Part shown: piece by piece, positions 1 through 9,380 of the stretch
Layout: each line of letters starts with the position of its first letter
Numbering within the stretch: position 1 is the stretch's first letter
Source: Bigelowiella natans CCMP2755
Taxonomy: Eukaryota > Cercozoa > Chlorarachniophyceae
Assembly (NCBI GenBank): GCA_000320545.1
Contig: ADNK01000550.1
Span: 1 to 64,000 of the forward strand
Direction of reading: 5' to 3'
DNA: 64,000 nt
Program-made: the position numbers and the translations under genes
The notes under the pieces: model-generated
Told to the model about the DNA's origin: nothing
The model's input: the letters and a program-made list of their open reading frames with translations, nothing else
Database searches by the model: none

Positions 1-861
1 AAACACAAATCTCAACTCGTACCTCCTGCAAAATCAGCCATTCTCCACGCCGCTTGAACAGCCTCTTCGTCTCGCTCTCCTGGAGGCTGTGGGCTATGTA
101 CGAATGATCTACAGCGCTTAATGACTTACTTTAGGTAGTAATCGATATAAATGAACTTCCCTTATACGAGTGATAACTATGAATGTAATTCTCGATATCG
201 ATGTTTTCGAATTTTGATGAGTTGAGCTTCCGCTGAGGTTGACTAATAGTTTCGCTCTATTGACGGCTCTGATGGCGATGTGAGTAAGCCACGCTAGTTC
301 TGGACTCATGACATGTAGTGATCGAGGGGTGCACACTTTCTGCATAGTCATGATGAGGACAAAAGAAAAAATGGGTAGGGGACAGGGTGGACGTAGACAG
401 GTTGGGATGGGGTTTGAGGCAACAAATCAATTTTTTAGCTCGTAATTTCCTACGATCTTTTCTCGATGTTGTTAGAGTTGTTGTAGGATGTTGTTGGTTG
501 TTTTGGATTTCGCGAATTCGTCCGTGAATGTTCGAGATGATTCCAGAATTTCGGACAGCACACCAATCATGGAAATCACCTGCATTTTGTAGCAAAATTC
601 TAGAAAAACACCAGAAAGTTGCAACTGAATTTTCTCTCACTAAAACAGGACTGCGAAACTCCCCCCCTTACCCATTTGAAGCGGCAGACCCTTCCCTTCT
701 CTTCTTTTGAGCACAGCCATCAGTGAGCAAGGTCAGTGAGTCTGGGCCAAGTGCTGATTCAGAAACCACCCCCCCCCCAAACGTGAACTTGAGGACTTGT
801 TGCTCAATCCTGTGTGTAGGTCTATTGGCTTAGATTTTAGTGTGCCCAACTCCTCTTCGCA
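1..861. other. Non-coding stretch left of the ankyrin gene
   Basis: I see no convincing gene here. The open frames are short and the longest (reverse strand, about 257-640) has no ATG at its 5' end. The stretch has low-complexity runs, including a C tract at about 769-778. The last 25 bases before the ankyrin start at 862 are the likely leader of that gene. It could be viral intergenic sequence or host flank. Confidence 0.5.
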
Positions 862-3800
862 ATGACAAGCAGGGAGCTTCTCCATGCGAGTAAGAATGGC
901 CACACCGACACCGCAAAACTATTGATTGAGAACCGAGCTAATCTTGAGGCAAAGGACAAGAATGGTTTGACCGCTCTCAGTTGGGCGAGTCATCAGGGCC
1001 ACACCGACACCGCAAAACTATTGATTGAGAAAAGAGCTAATCTTGAGGCAGAAAACAAGAATGGTGTGACCCCTCTCAGTTGTGCGAGTAGTCAGGGCCA
1101 CACCGACACCGCAAAACTATTGATTGAGAAAGGAGCTAATCTTGAGGCAAAATACAACGATGGTAGGACCGCTCTCAGTTGGGCGAGTAGTAAGGGCCAC
1201 ACCGACACCGCAAAACTATTGATTGAGAAAGGAGCTAATCTTGAGGCAAAAGACAACGATGGCAGGACCGCTCTCTGTTGGGCGAGTAGTCAGGGCCACA
1301 CCGACACCGCAAAACTGTTGATTGAGAAAGGAGCTAATCTTGAGGCAGAAAACAAGAATGGTGTGACCCCTCTCAGTTGTGCGAGTAGTCAGGGCCACAC
1401 CGACACCGCAAAACTATTGATTGAGAAAGGAGCTAATCTTGAGGTAGAAAACAAGACTGGCAGTGCCCCTCTCATTTGTGCGAGTTGTCTGGGCCACACC
1501 GACACCGCAAAACTATTGATTGAGAAAGGAGCTAATCTTGAGGCAAAACACAACGATGGTAGGACCGCTCTCAGTTGGGCGAGTAGTGAGGGCCACACCG
1601 ACACCGCAAAACTATTGATTGAGAAAGGAGCTAATCTTGAGGCAAAATGCAACGATGGCAGGACCGCTCTCTATTGGGCGAGTAGTCGGGGCCACACCGA
1701 CACCGCAAAACTATTGATTGAGAAAGGAGCTAATCTTGAGGCAGAAAAAAAGAATGGTATGACCCCTCTTATTTGTGCGAGTAGTCGGGGCCACACCGAC
1801 ACCGCAAAACTATTGATTGAGAAAGGAGCTAATCTCAAGGCAAAGGACAAGAATGGTTTGACCGCTCTCAGTTACGCGAGTGGTCTGGGCCACACCGACA
1901 CCGCAAAACTATTGATTGAGAAAGGAGCTAATCTTGAGGCAAAAGACAACGATGGCAGGACCGCTCTCAGTTGTGCGAGTAGTCAGGGCCACACCGACAC
2001 CGCAAAACTGTTGATTGAGAAAGGAGCTAATCTTGAGGCAGAAAAAAAGAATGGTATAACCCCTCTTCTTTCTGCATGTAGTTATGGCAAGACCGACACC
2101 GCAAAACTATTGATTGAGAAAGGAGCTAATCTTGAGGCAGAAAAAAAGAATGGTATAACCCCTCTTCTTTCTGCATGTAGTTATGGCCACACCGACACCG
2201 CAAAACTATTGATTGAGAAACGAGCTAATCTTGAGGCAAAGGACAAGAATGGCAGTACCGCTCTCATTTTGGCGAGTTATCAGGGCCACACCGACACCGC
2301 AAAACTATTGATTGAGAAAGGAGTTAATCTTGAGGCAAAATGCAACGATGGCAGTGCCGCTCTCATTTTGGCGAGTTATCAGGGCCACACCGACACCGCA
2401 AAACTATTGATTGAGATACGAGCTAATCTTGAGGCAAAGGACAAGTATGGTAGGACCGCTCTCAGTTGTGCGAGTAGTCAGGGCCACACCGACACCGCAA
2501 AACTGTTGATTGAGAAAGGAGCTAATCTTGAGGCAAAAGACGATGATGGCAACACCCCTCTCAGTTGGGCGAGTAGTAAGGGCCACACCGACACCTCAAA
2601 ACTATTGATTGAGAAAGGAGCTAATCTTGAGGCAAAATGCAACGATGGCAGTGCCGCTCTCATTTTGGCGAGTTATCAGGGCCACACCGACACCGGTGGT
2701 ATGACCCCCATCAGTTTTGCAATTTGTCATGGCCACACCGAAACCGCAAAACTATTGATTGAGAAAGGAGCTAATCTTGAGGCAGAAAGCAACGGTGGTA
2801 TGACCCCCATCAGTTTTGCAATTTATCATGGCCACACCGACACCGCAAAACTGTTGGTTGAGAAAGGAGCTAATGCTAATGTTGGAGCAAAATGCGGAGA
2901 TGGCAGTACCCCTCTCCATCGGGCGAGTCATCATGGTGAGAACGACATCGCAACATTGTTGATTGAGAAAAAAGCAAATCTTGAGGCAAAAGACGATGAT
3001 GGCAATACCCCTCTCAGTTGTGCGAGTGCTAATGGCAAGACCGATACCGCAATGCTGTTGATTGAAAAAGGAGCAAACACCAAAAATTTGAGTTTGCCGT
3101 TGGCTTGTTCTGGAGGTCTCGTCGACATTGTGCACCTCTTGATCAAGAAAAAGGCTGACCCTTTCGTTGAATTAGAAGGGAAAACGGCACTGGTGTTGGC
3201 TAAAGAAAAGCGAAAACATGATGTAGTTGCGATTTTGGAAGAGTATATAAAAAATTGGGTGATGCTTCACAAGGCTTGCGAAAAAGGCAACATTGACATA
3301 GTGAAGTTGTTAATTAAAAATGAGGCTGACCTTGAGGTAAGAGATGAAGATGGCAACACTCCTCTCTCTTGTGCGACCAAAAAAGGCCACATCGACATCG
3401 CAAAATTACTGATTGAGAACAAAGCTAACCTTGATGCGAAAGACAAGAATGATAATACCCCTCTCATTTTGGTGAGCAAGAATGGCATGACCGACATCGC
3501 AAAATTACTGATTGAGAACAAAGCTAACCTTGATGCGAAAGACAAGAATGACAATACCCCTCTCATTTTGGTGAGTAAGAATGGCACAACCGACATCGCA
3601 AAATTACTGATTGAGAACAAAGCTAACCTTGATGCGAAAGACAAGAATGATGACACCCCTCTCATTTTGGTGAGTAAGAATGGCACAACCGACATCGCAA
3701 AATTACTGATTGAGAAAAAAGCTAATCTTGAGGCAAAAGACAAGAATGATGATGCCCCTCTCATTTTGGTGAGTAAGAATGGCATGACCGATATCGCAAA

Positions 3801-4260
3801 AACACTGATTGAGAACAAAGCTGATCTTGACACAAAAGACAAGGATGGCAATGCTCCTCTCATGTTGGCGAATAAGAATGGCAAGATCGACATCGCACAA
3901 CTGTTGATTGAGAATGGGGCAGATACTAAAAAGGCTTCTGTTTGGGTAGCAATGGAGGGTCGCAACGACCTGGCAAAACTCTTCATCGAGGCAGAAGCAA
4001 AGTGGCTCGCAAAATCAGAGACAAAGGCAAAACGACATGAGGAAACGAATGAAAGTGAAGAGACGAAAGAAGAAGACGAGAAAGAAGAATTGAAACCAGA
4101 AGCGAACGAATTAAAGATTGATGATGAAGATGAAGCAGACAGTTTGAGAGAAGAATTAAAACAACAAAAAGAATTAAACAAAAAAACAGTCCATCTCTTA
4201 CTCTCATTGCTTGTGATCATAATTTCAGTGTGTCTGCACCAAATATTGGGAAAGATGTGA
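862..4260 (+). CDS. Giant ankyrin-repeat protein with C-terminal membrane anchor
   Basis: This 1132-residue protein is almost entirely ankyrin repeats of 33 residues, about 31 of them, from residue 3 to about 1045. The repeat core reads GHTDTAKLLIEKGANLEAK, with the usual TPL/TAL helix start. After the repeats come a Lys/Glu-rich, probably helical stretch (about 1045-1105) and one hydrophobic segment (about 1108-1128, LLLSLLVIIISVCL) at the extreme C-terminus, so it is probably tail-anchored with the repeats in the cytosol. Ankyrin proteins of large DNA viruses usually bind host proteins, often delivering them to ubiquitin ligases. No F-box is visible here. Central repeats are nearly identical in DNA, the last third is more diverged, and one repeat near 2690 is truncated. 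The target cannot be deduced. Confidence 0.9.
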   Translation: MTSRELLHASKNGHTDTAKLLIENRANLEAKDKNGLTALSWASHQGHTDTAKLLIEKRANLEAENKNGVTPLSCASSQGHTDTAKLLIEKGANLEAKYNDGRTALSWASSKGHTDTAKLLIEKGANLEAKDNDGRTALCWASSQGHTDTAKLLIEKGANLEAENKNGVTPLSCASSQGHTDTAKLLIEKGANLEVENKTGSAPLICASCLGHTDTAKLLIEKGANLEAKHNDGRTALSWASSEGHTDTAKLLIEKGANLEAKCNDGRTALYWASSRGHTDTAKLLIEKGANLEAEKKNGMTPLICASSRGHTDTAKLLIEKGANLKAKDKNGLTALSYASGLGHTDTAKLLIEKGANLEAKDNDGRTALSCASSQGHTDTAKLLIEKGANLEAEKKNGITPLLSACSYGKTDTAKLLIEKGANLEAEKKNGITPLLSACSYGHTDTAKLLIEKRANLEAKDKNGSTALILASYQGHTDTAKLLIEKGVNLEAKCNDGSAALILASYQGHTDTAKLLIEIRANLEAKDKYGRTALSCASSQGHTDTAKLLIEKGANLEAKDDDGNTPLSWASSKGHTDTSKLLIEKGANLEAKCNDGSAALILASYQGHTDTGGMTPISFAICHGHTETAKLLIEKGANLEAESNGGMTPISFAIYHGHTDTAKLLVEKGANANVGAKCGDGSTPLHRASHHGENDIATLLIEKKANLEAKDDDGNTPLSCASANGKTDTAMLLIEKGANTKNLSLPLACSGGLVDIVHLLIKKKADPFVELEGKTALVLAKEKRKHDVVAILEEYIKNWVMLHKACEKGNIDIVKLLIKNEADLEVRDEDGNTPLSCATKKGHIDIAKLLIENKANLDAKDKNDNTPLILVSKNGMTDIAKLLIENKANLDAKDKNDNTPLILVSKNGTTDIAKLLIENKANLDAKDKNDDTPLILVSKNGTTDIAKLLIEKKANLEAKDKNDDAPLILVSKNGMTDIAKTLIENKADLDTKDKDGNAPLMLANKNGKIDIAQLLIENGADTKKASVWVAMEGRNDLAKLFIEAEAKWLAKSETKAKRHEETNESEETKEEDEKEELKPEANELKIDDEDEADSLREELKQQKELNKKTVHLLLSLLVIIISVCLHQILGKM
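892..2870 (+). repeat. 99-bp homogenised tandem repeats inside the ankyrin gene
   Basis: Twenty or so consecutive 99-bp units share long near-identical blocks (for example the stretch encoding DTAKLLIEKGANLEA) and differ mainly in the variable loop and first helix. At about 2680-2700 one unit is cut short so that two repeats are joined after GHTDT, in frame, as expected from unequal recombination. Confidence 0.85.
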
Positions 4261-4713
4261 TTTTTTTCCTCTTTTTGCAACATCTAAAACATCACAAATG
4301 AGCAATTGCAAGTTTGCATCCTGCGATTAAAAATGAAAGTGAGCAACATGCCATCGATGCAAAAAATGCATCCTGCGCTACACAATTCTGCATTCAATGT
4401 CAACACGGATCGGGGTCATCATCTGTGCGTCGGATGCATGTCCTCTCAGCAACATTGCGCATTTACGCTGTTAACAGTCATCAGGGTTGCACTCAACGTC
4501 CTATGAACATTTGCGCGTGCATTGATTGTGTTTTTGTCATTTTCGCAACGTGAAAGTCGATGCACGTGTCACAGACAACGTGCACACACAGGGACTCTAC
4601 AAGTCCACATACTCGGTTGTTAAACCAAGCATTTTTTTTTAGTCGACAATGAGGACACATTTCATCAAATTTTTGTTCTGAAATTCACACAAACAGCAAA
4701 CAACAAACACGCA
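4261..4713. other. Intergenic stretch with repeated TGCAT words
   Basis: No gene is supported in these 450 bases. The sequence has several GCATCCTGCG-like words (about 4316 and 4367) and the left arm of an inverted repeat (4564-4596). The final A-rich 25 bases are the probable leader of the next gene. Confidence 0.5.
4564..4596 (+). repeat. Left arm of imperfect 33-bp inverted repeat
   Basis: The arm pairs with the reverse complement of 5484-5516, matching at 29 of 33 positions by eye. The two arms enclose the small gene at 4714-5349, giving a cassette of about 950 bp. Confidence 0.65.
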
Positions 4714-5349
4714 ATGGATGATGAAAAACAGTCCAATCAATTTGTTGACACGATCAAATGCAGCGGTTCTACCCCAACAAACTACAATGTAGACGAATCT
4801 CATCACCAGCGCACACACTGCCACAGGCGACCACGCTGTACAAAACACAATCTTTACCTCAAAAAGCCCAAAAAATACAAGAGGTCACGCAAGTCAATAC
4901 TTGGAGGCGCAGAAAGAACGTATCATCGACACTGCATGAACGACAAAGAAGCCGAAGCTTACAAACTTCAAATGCAAAGAGAAGGCATAGAAGACATCAA
5001 AAAGGCACCACTTTACAAGCAACTTCCCAAACCTTACGTGGTGAAAAACCCACGACATCAGAAGATGCCAATCGAAAAAAACAAACAAAAGAAAAACTCA
5101 GGTGGACCGAACGTTGACGAAAACTTGAACATTTTTTTGAAATTTTCGCTTGGAGAAAATGATGGCAATGCCCCTCCTGTTTTGGCGAGCAATGATAAGA
5201 ATGGCAAGACCAACATCGCAAAACTGTTGATCAAGAATGCGGCAGACACCAAAAAGGATTCCATTTGGGTAGCAAAGGAGGGTCGCAACGACCTGGCAAA
5301 ACTCTTTGACAAGACGGAGGCAAAGTGGCTCGTAAAATCAGAGAATTGA
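4714..5349 (+). CDS. Basic protein ending in a copied ankyrin-gene tail
   Basis: The first 140 or so residues of this 211-residue protein are His/Lys/Arg-rich and unlike anything I recognise. From about residue 150 the protein copies the last ankyrin repeat and following segment of the large gene at 862-4260: NGKTNIAKLLIKNAADTKK followed by WVAKEGRNDLAKLF corresponds to NGKIDIAQLLIENGADTKK and WVAMEGRNDLAKLF. DNA similarity continues past this gene's stop for roughly 40 bases, where the large gene is still coding, so the copy has lost its acidic tail and membrane anchor. It may be a new chimaeric gene or a decaying duplicate. The start is the first ATG after an A-rich leader. Confidence 0.55.
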   Translation: MDDEKQSNQFVDTIKCSGSTPTNYNVDESHHQRTHCHRRPRCTKHNLYLKKPKKYKRSRKSILGGAERTYHRHCMNDKEAEAYKLQMQREGIEDIKKAPLYKQLPKPYVVKNPRHQKMPIEKNKQKKNSGGPNVDENLNIFLKFSLGENDGNAPPVLASNDKNGKTNIAKLLIKNAADTKKDSIWVAKEGRNDLAKLFDKTEAKWLVKSEN

Positions 5350-5720
5350 ATGTAAAATGACACAAGGAAACGAATGTGAAGGGATCAAAGGGGATGCATG
5401 CATGTTTCATTTTCGCCGCTGCAACTTTTGTGCCCTTGCATGGCCTCATGAAGCTACACAGCGTGTACGTGCAAGGACACACAAGTCCCTGTGCGTGCAT
5501 GCTGTCTGTGACATGTCAACACTGAGAAGAAATTAGTTGATTCATTGCTAGCTTGCAACTTGGGTGAAGATCACAGGGAAACAAATGAAAACAAGGACAA
5601 ACGAGGTCGCTCATTGGTCCGTCGTTAGTTGCGTTTACAAGGTCTCGAGATTTGGTTGGAGAACACAAGAAGCATTTGTGACCAACTCCAAAACACAGTT
5701 CACCAAAACTGTCTATTCGC
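5350..5720. other. Intergenic region with decayed ankyrin-tail homology
   Basis: The first 40 or so bases still resemble the ankyrin gene at about 4020-4065, out of coding context. Beyond are ATGCATGCATG at 5394-5404, the right inverted-repeat arm, and no supported gene before the convergent zinc-finger gene. Confidence 0.5.
5484..5516 (-). repeat. Right arm of imperfect 33-bp inverted repeat
   Basis: Reverse complement partner of 4564-4596 (29/33). It sits 134 bp beyond the stop of the duplicated ankyrin-tail gene. Confidence 0.65.
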
Positions 5721-7282
5721 TCATTCGCAAGATGATGACGATGACGATGATTCGTTAAATTTCACATTGAAATGATCATTTTTGACAATCTGATGGTTGT
5801 CGTCGTCGTAGAACATGTAATGCACTTCTCTCAAAGATGTGTCAGAATTCTGTGAGGGCTTTAGTATTTCTTTCAGAAGCGCGTGCAATGCCTCCAATCT
5901 CTCTTTGAATGAGATTTTTGAATGCTTTGACTTTCGCGAAATGTGGTGTGGTCTTCGTTTGTCGGGATTGAAACGAATGAAAATTTTGCGTTTGAAGCCG
6001 TCGAAGTCATTGTCCATGATGTCGGCCATCCTTTTCGCTTCGCATTTGCATGACCCATTTTAGCTTCGTGTTGATGTTCATCGCATTCAATGGCGACAAT
6101 TACGTCGATCCCAGTCAGTGTGACATCAGGCCTCTTCTTTGAACAACCGCCGAGAGATGCCAGTTGTCGATCGTGGGAAGTGATCGGGTAATTCTTTGAT
6201 TTGAGAAATTTCAGCATCTTGATCTCTTTCCTCTCTAGTTTGCCCGTCACCTTGTTGTGACACTGTCTGCAAATCATGTTTTCGTTCTTGTGCATGTCTT
6301 TGTGTGGAATCAGTCGATATCTTTTCTTAGAACAGTAGTTGCACTCTTTGTCACCCATGTCGTGAAAGCATTCCATGTGCCTGATCAAATTGCCCTTTAG
6401 TGAAGCCGAGTAGCCACAGCCTTGAAATTTGCATTTGTGCGGCTTCAGCTTTTCGTGAACGGCTCGCACGTGCATGACCAAATTGCTCTTTAGTGAAGTC
6501 GAGAAGCCACAGTCTTGAAATTTGCATTTGTGCGGCTTTAGCTTTTCGTGAACGGCTCGCACGTGTGTGACCAAATTGCTCTTTAGTGAAGTCGAGAAGC
6601 CACAGTCTTGAAATTTGCATTTGTGCGGCTTTAGCTTTTCGTGAACGGCTCGCACGTGTGTGACCAAATTGCTCTTTAGTGAAGTCGAGTAGTCACAGCC
6701 TTGAAATTTGCATTTGTGCGGCTTTAGCTTTTCGTGAACGGCTCGCACATGCCTGACCAAAACGCCCTTTAGTGAAGTCGAGTAGTCACAGCCTTGAAAT
6801 TTGCATTTGTGCGGCTTTAGCTTTTCGTGAACGGCTCGCACGTGCATGACCAAATCGCCCTTGCGTGAAGCCGAGTAGTCACAGCCTTGAAATTTGCATT
6901 TGTGCGGCTTCAGCTTTTCGTGAACGGCTCGCACGTGCATGACCAAATTGCTCTTTAGTGAAGTCGAGAAGCCACAGTCTTGAAATTTGCATTTGTGCGG
7001 CTTTAGCTTTTCGTGAACGGCTCGCACGTGTGTGACCAAATCGCCCTTGCGTGAAGTCGAGTAGTCACAGCCTTGAAATTTGCATTTGTGCGGCTTTAGC
7101 TTTTCGTGAACGGCTCGCACGTGTGTGACCAAATTGCTCTTTAGTGAAGTCGAGAAGCCACAGCCTTGAAATTTGCATTTGTGCGGCTTTAGCTTTTGCT
7201 TGTGTTTTTTGTTTTTTTGCATTGCCTCAAGTTCATCAAGCTTGCGTTTAGGAGCATTTGTCTCATTGACCACACCGTTCAT
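5721..7282 (-). pseudogene. C2H2 zinc-finger array fused to a PD-(D/E)xK-like nuclease, split by a frameshift
   Basis: The gene starts at the ATG at 7280-7282. After a short Lys-rich leader it encodes nine tandem zinc fingers of 31 residues, pattern C-x4-C-x12-H-x4-H (for example CKFQGCDYSTSRKGDLVTH). A different Cys/His segment follows (CNYC, then CRQC), then a nuclease-like domain with RPDVTL and AIECDEHQHE, as in a nuclease family common in giant viruses (RPD and E-x-D-E-x-Q-H). The frame then goes wrong. The expected continuation, CEAKRMADIMDND and IFIRFNPD, lies in the -1 frame, which stays open to 5721. The switch is near an A4 run (T4 on the top strand, 6058-6061). This may be true inactivation, programmed -1 frameshifting or a sequencing error. 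Fingers suggest sequence-specific DNA binding. Confidence 0.75.
6380..7200 (-). repeat. 93-bp repeats encoding zinc fingers
   Basis: Nine near-identical 93-bp units encode the fingers. Variation is concentrated at the residues after the second Cys and before the first His (STSLKSNLVTH, SASRKGDLVMH, STSLKGVLVRH), the region that contacts DNA in C2H2 fingers. Only a few alternative recognition helices are reused. Confidence 0.8.
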
Positions 7283-7363
7283 TGTTTTGGAATTTGAAAC
7301 ACGATCAAGATGTTTGAGTTTGGAAATTGCTTGATGTGCTCAAAATTGTGTGTGTGTGTGTGT

Positions 7364-7521
7364 CGGCTGGACAATCAAAACAACAAACAGGCGTTCGGCT
7401 TGACAATCAAAACAACAAACAGGCGTTCGGCTTGACGATCAAAACAACACTGTGCGTTCGGCTTGGCAATCAAAACAACAAACAGGCGTTCGGCTTGACA
7501 TTCAAAACAACACCATGCGTT
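7364..7521 (+). repeat. Five copies of a 32-bp tandem repeat
   Basis: The unit is CGGCTTGACAATCAAAACAA plus CAAACAGGCGTT. About five copies lie in tandem, preceded by a (GT)n run at about 7348-7363. Copies 3 and 5 diverge in the second half. The stretch is upstream of the divergently read zinc-finger gene and within no supported gene. Confidence 0.75.
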
Positions 7522-8141
7522 TAGTAAAAAGTGCCCAAAATGCTAACAATGGTAGATTTTCATCATTTGACAATTCGATTGGAAATGAAACCAAATTTCA
7601 CAAAATAATGTTGCCTGATTTTAGACCTCCATGAAGCATCCAATGTTTTGATTACGAGTGCGGGCGGTTTTGTTTTGCCGATTTTGAACAATTGTCTGAC
7701 AGAGGACTTGTCGTCTTTGCAATTTGGTGGCGAATTCCAATGCACTGTTTTTTCATCCTTGTCGCCATTCTGCAATTCAGGTCAATTTTGGTCATTTCGA
7801 AAGGACCGGTCAGTCAATTTGGAAATCAAAACACATCATGACATGAAAGGTCGTTTCTTGTGTTTTTGGCCTGAAATGTCATGTCGTAAATCTGCATCTG
7901 TCATGACCACACAAAACAATGAAATTCACTTCTCAAATCAGAAGACAACGTTGCTCGTTTTTTTCAAATTGTGCATGTTTCCTTGTCGCATTTTGAATTT
8001 TGGGTCATTTCTTTGTCGTTTCAAAAGGGTCAGATGAATTTGAAATTGCTTCGACTTTGAGTCCGTTCTCATGACTTTGTCGATCATGTCTCAGAGAATC
8101 TCAGGAAATCTCCATGGCATCATGTCATTTAAATGTATCGT
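7522..8141. other. Non-coding stretch
   Basis: No gene is supported. A 129-codon forward frame (7648-8037) begins with TTG and has the look of chance translation. The sequence is AT-rich without clear structure up to the inverted repeats at 8142. Confidence 0.45.
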
Positions 8142-8637
8142 TTTGACCGTCAATGCAGTGCAAAATGAAATCTGAGAATTGCGTGGATTTCCTCGAGATC
8201 TCCCAACATCGTTGTCTAAAGGTATAGGTAGCTTTTGGGTAAAGGTAGCTTTTAGGTAAAGGTACATGGTGTGGGTAAAAAGTGTAGGTAAGGTGAGTGA
8301 GCATGTTTAGCGTGTCGTAGGACAAAAACCTACTTTTACTAAAAACATGTACCTTTACCTAAAAGCTACCTTTACCCAAAAGCTACCTATACCTTTAGGT
8401 TTTGACCTTCATGAAAATAAATGTTTTTCAAATTCTCAGATTTCATTTTGCACTGCATTAACGGTCAAAGCAGTGATTTACGAACATGGCATTGCGTGGA
8501 TTTCCTCGAGATCTCCCAACATCGTTGTGTGGATTCAGAAAAAATGACCTCGATTTCAAAAAATATTTCACATTTCACTCGTGTAAAATTTGACTAGGTT
8601 TTTGTCCTACGACACGCTAAACATGCTCACTCACCTT
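8142..8637. repeat. Nested inverted/direct repeat cluster
   Basis: Four repeat pairs are interleaved. A: 8216-8268 and 8346-8398 are perfect inverted 53-mers. B: 8290-8332 and 8595-8637 are perfect inverted 43-mers. D: 8142-8180 and 8431-8469 are inverted 39-mers with one mismatch. C: 8178-8215 and 8491-8528 are direct 38-mers. The order is D C A B A' D' C B'. Such order suggests duplication of a D-C-A-B block followed by inversion and further rearrangement, or a foldback mobile element. No coding frame is supported inside. Confidence 0.85.
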
Positions 8638-8728
8638 CAAATTGTGAAAAATGTTTTGTAGGGACTCCAATCGCATAGATGTTCATCTTAGCAAGGCCAA
8701 CGCAGAAGGAACACTATTGTCTTAAATC

Positions 8729-8860
8729 ATGGCTGTCATGCCACGTTGCACTGCAGCAGAGACACTCGATGATGTCGAAAAGGGTTAGATCATCGAGTCG
8801 CTGCATGAACATTGCCTCTCTGTGATGACTATTCGTGACACCATGCCATAGCTGGTACCC
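8729..8860 (+). pseudogene. Possible decayed transposase N-terminus (helix-turn-helix)
   Basis: From the ATG at 8729 the frame reads LDDVEKG, stop (TAG at 8786), IIESLHEHCLSVMTIRDTMP, stop. The spacing and residues resemble the first helix-turn-helix of Tc1/mariner-type transposases (basic/Gly, Ile-Ile, Leu-His-x-x-x-Leu-Ser, Ile-x-x-x-x). A TAG replaces a probable CAG. No catalytic domain is found downstream. It lies beside the inverted-repeat cluster, which would fit a mobile-element remnant. The call is weak because it is short. Confidence 0.3.
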
Positions 8861-8990
8861 TGTAGCAGATTATTTTGTCGCTTTTATCAAAAAGAACTGC
8901 TGTGTGTTGTCGCTTGTAAAAAATAGTGGGGATGTCAGGACACATTGCACAAAGGCTCTTTGGCATGCTGCCTACCCCCCCCCCCTGAAC

Positions 8991-9356
8991 ATGAACGCAA
9001 GGCTCAGAGAAATGTTGTCGTGCGTTCATGACTTGAAGCGAGGAATAAAGATTTTGGAATCTGTGGTGCTAAAGTCTATGAAACGCCACAGACAGGAAGG
9101 AAAAAGAAATCCTGGAAGGCCTCGTAAGCGCAGAACAATGTTAGAGGCAGAGCAGACTGTTAACGTGCCAGTGGTTAAAAGAAAAAGGGGCAGGCCGCGT
9201 AAAAATCAACAGAGAAGTGCCAATGAAAGCACACCAGTGCTTACTCGTAAACACAGACCGCGAAAGGATGTCAAGGAGGAGATAGCCATACCGACTAGAA
9301 GGAGCAAAAGACGCAAGCGTTTTCCAGACACTTGCGGGGCATATTTACGAAAGTGA
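8991..9356 (+). CDS. Small AT-hook DNA-binding protein
   Basis: From the ATG after a C-rich run (about 8977-8986) the protein has 121 residues. Residues 1-35 form a probable helix (MNARLREMLSCVHDLKRGIK). Then come AT-hook cores: NPGRPRKRR, KRKRGRPRKNQQ and the weaker KHRPRKD, with many other Lys/Arg. AT hooks bind the minor groove of AT-rich DNA, so nucleoid or chromatin binding is likely. The frame could be extended upstream to 8835, but that part looks non-coding. The stop precedes the 72-bp array by about 25 bp, and an overlapping frame continues into the array, so the true 3' end of the gene may be more complex. Confidence 0.6.
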   Translation: MNARLREMLSCVHDLKRGIKILESVVLKSMKRHRQEGKRNPGRPRKRRTMLEAEQTVNVPVVKRKRGRPRKNQQRSANESTPVLTRKHRPRKDVKEEIAIPTRRSKRRKRFPDTCGAYLRK

Positions 9357-9380
9357 TGTTTCCTGGCGTCAATCGTCAAC

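Noticed and set aside
3267-4283. Reverse 338-codon frame opposite the ankyrin gene
   Set aside because: It is antisense to the conserved ankyrin repeats and repeats with them; a shadow frame.
5721-7282. CRISPR-like reading of the 93-bp zinc-finger repeats
   Set aside because: Units are coding, contiguous, without unique spacers, and encode zinc fingers.
7648-8037. 129-codon forward frame upstream of the inverted repeats
   Set aside because: Starts with TTG, no leader, translation looks random.
8991-9356. Extension of the AT-hook gene upstream to 8835
   Set aside because: The extra 52 residues read like non-coding sequence and cross a C tract; the ATG at 8991 gives a compact protein.
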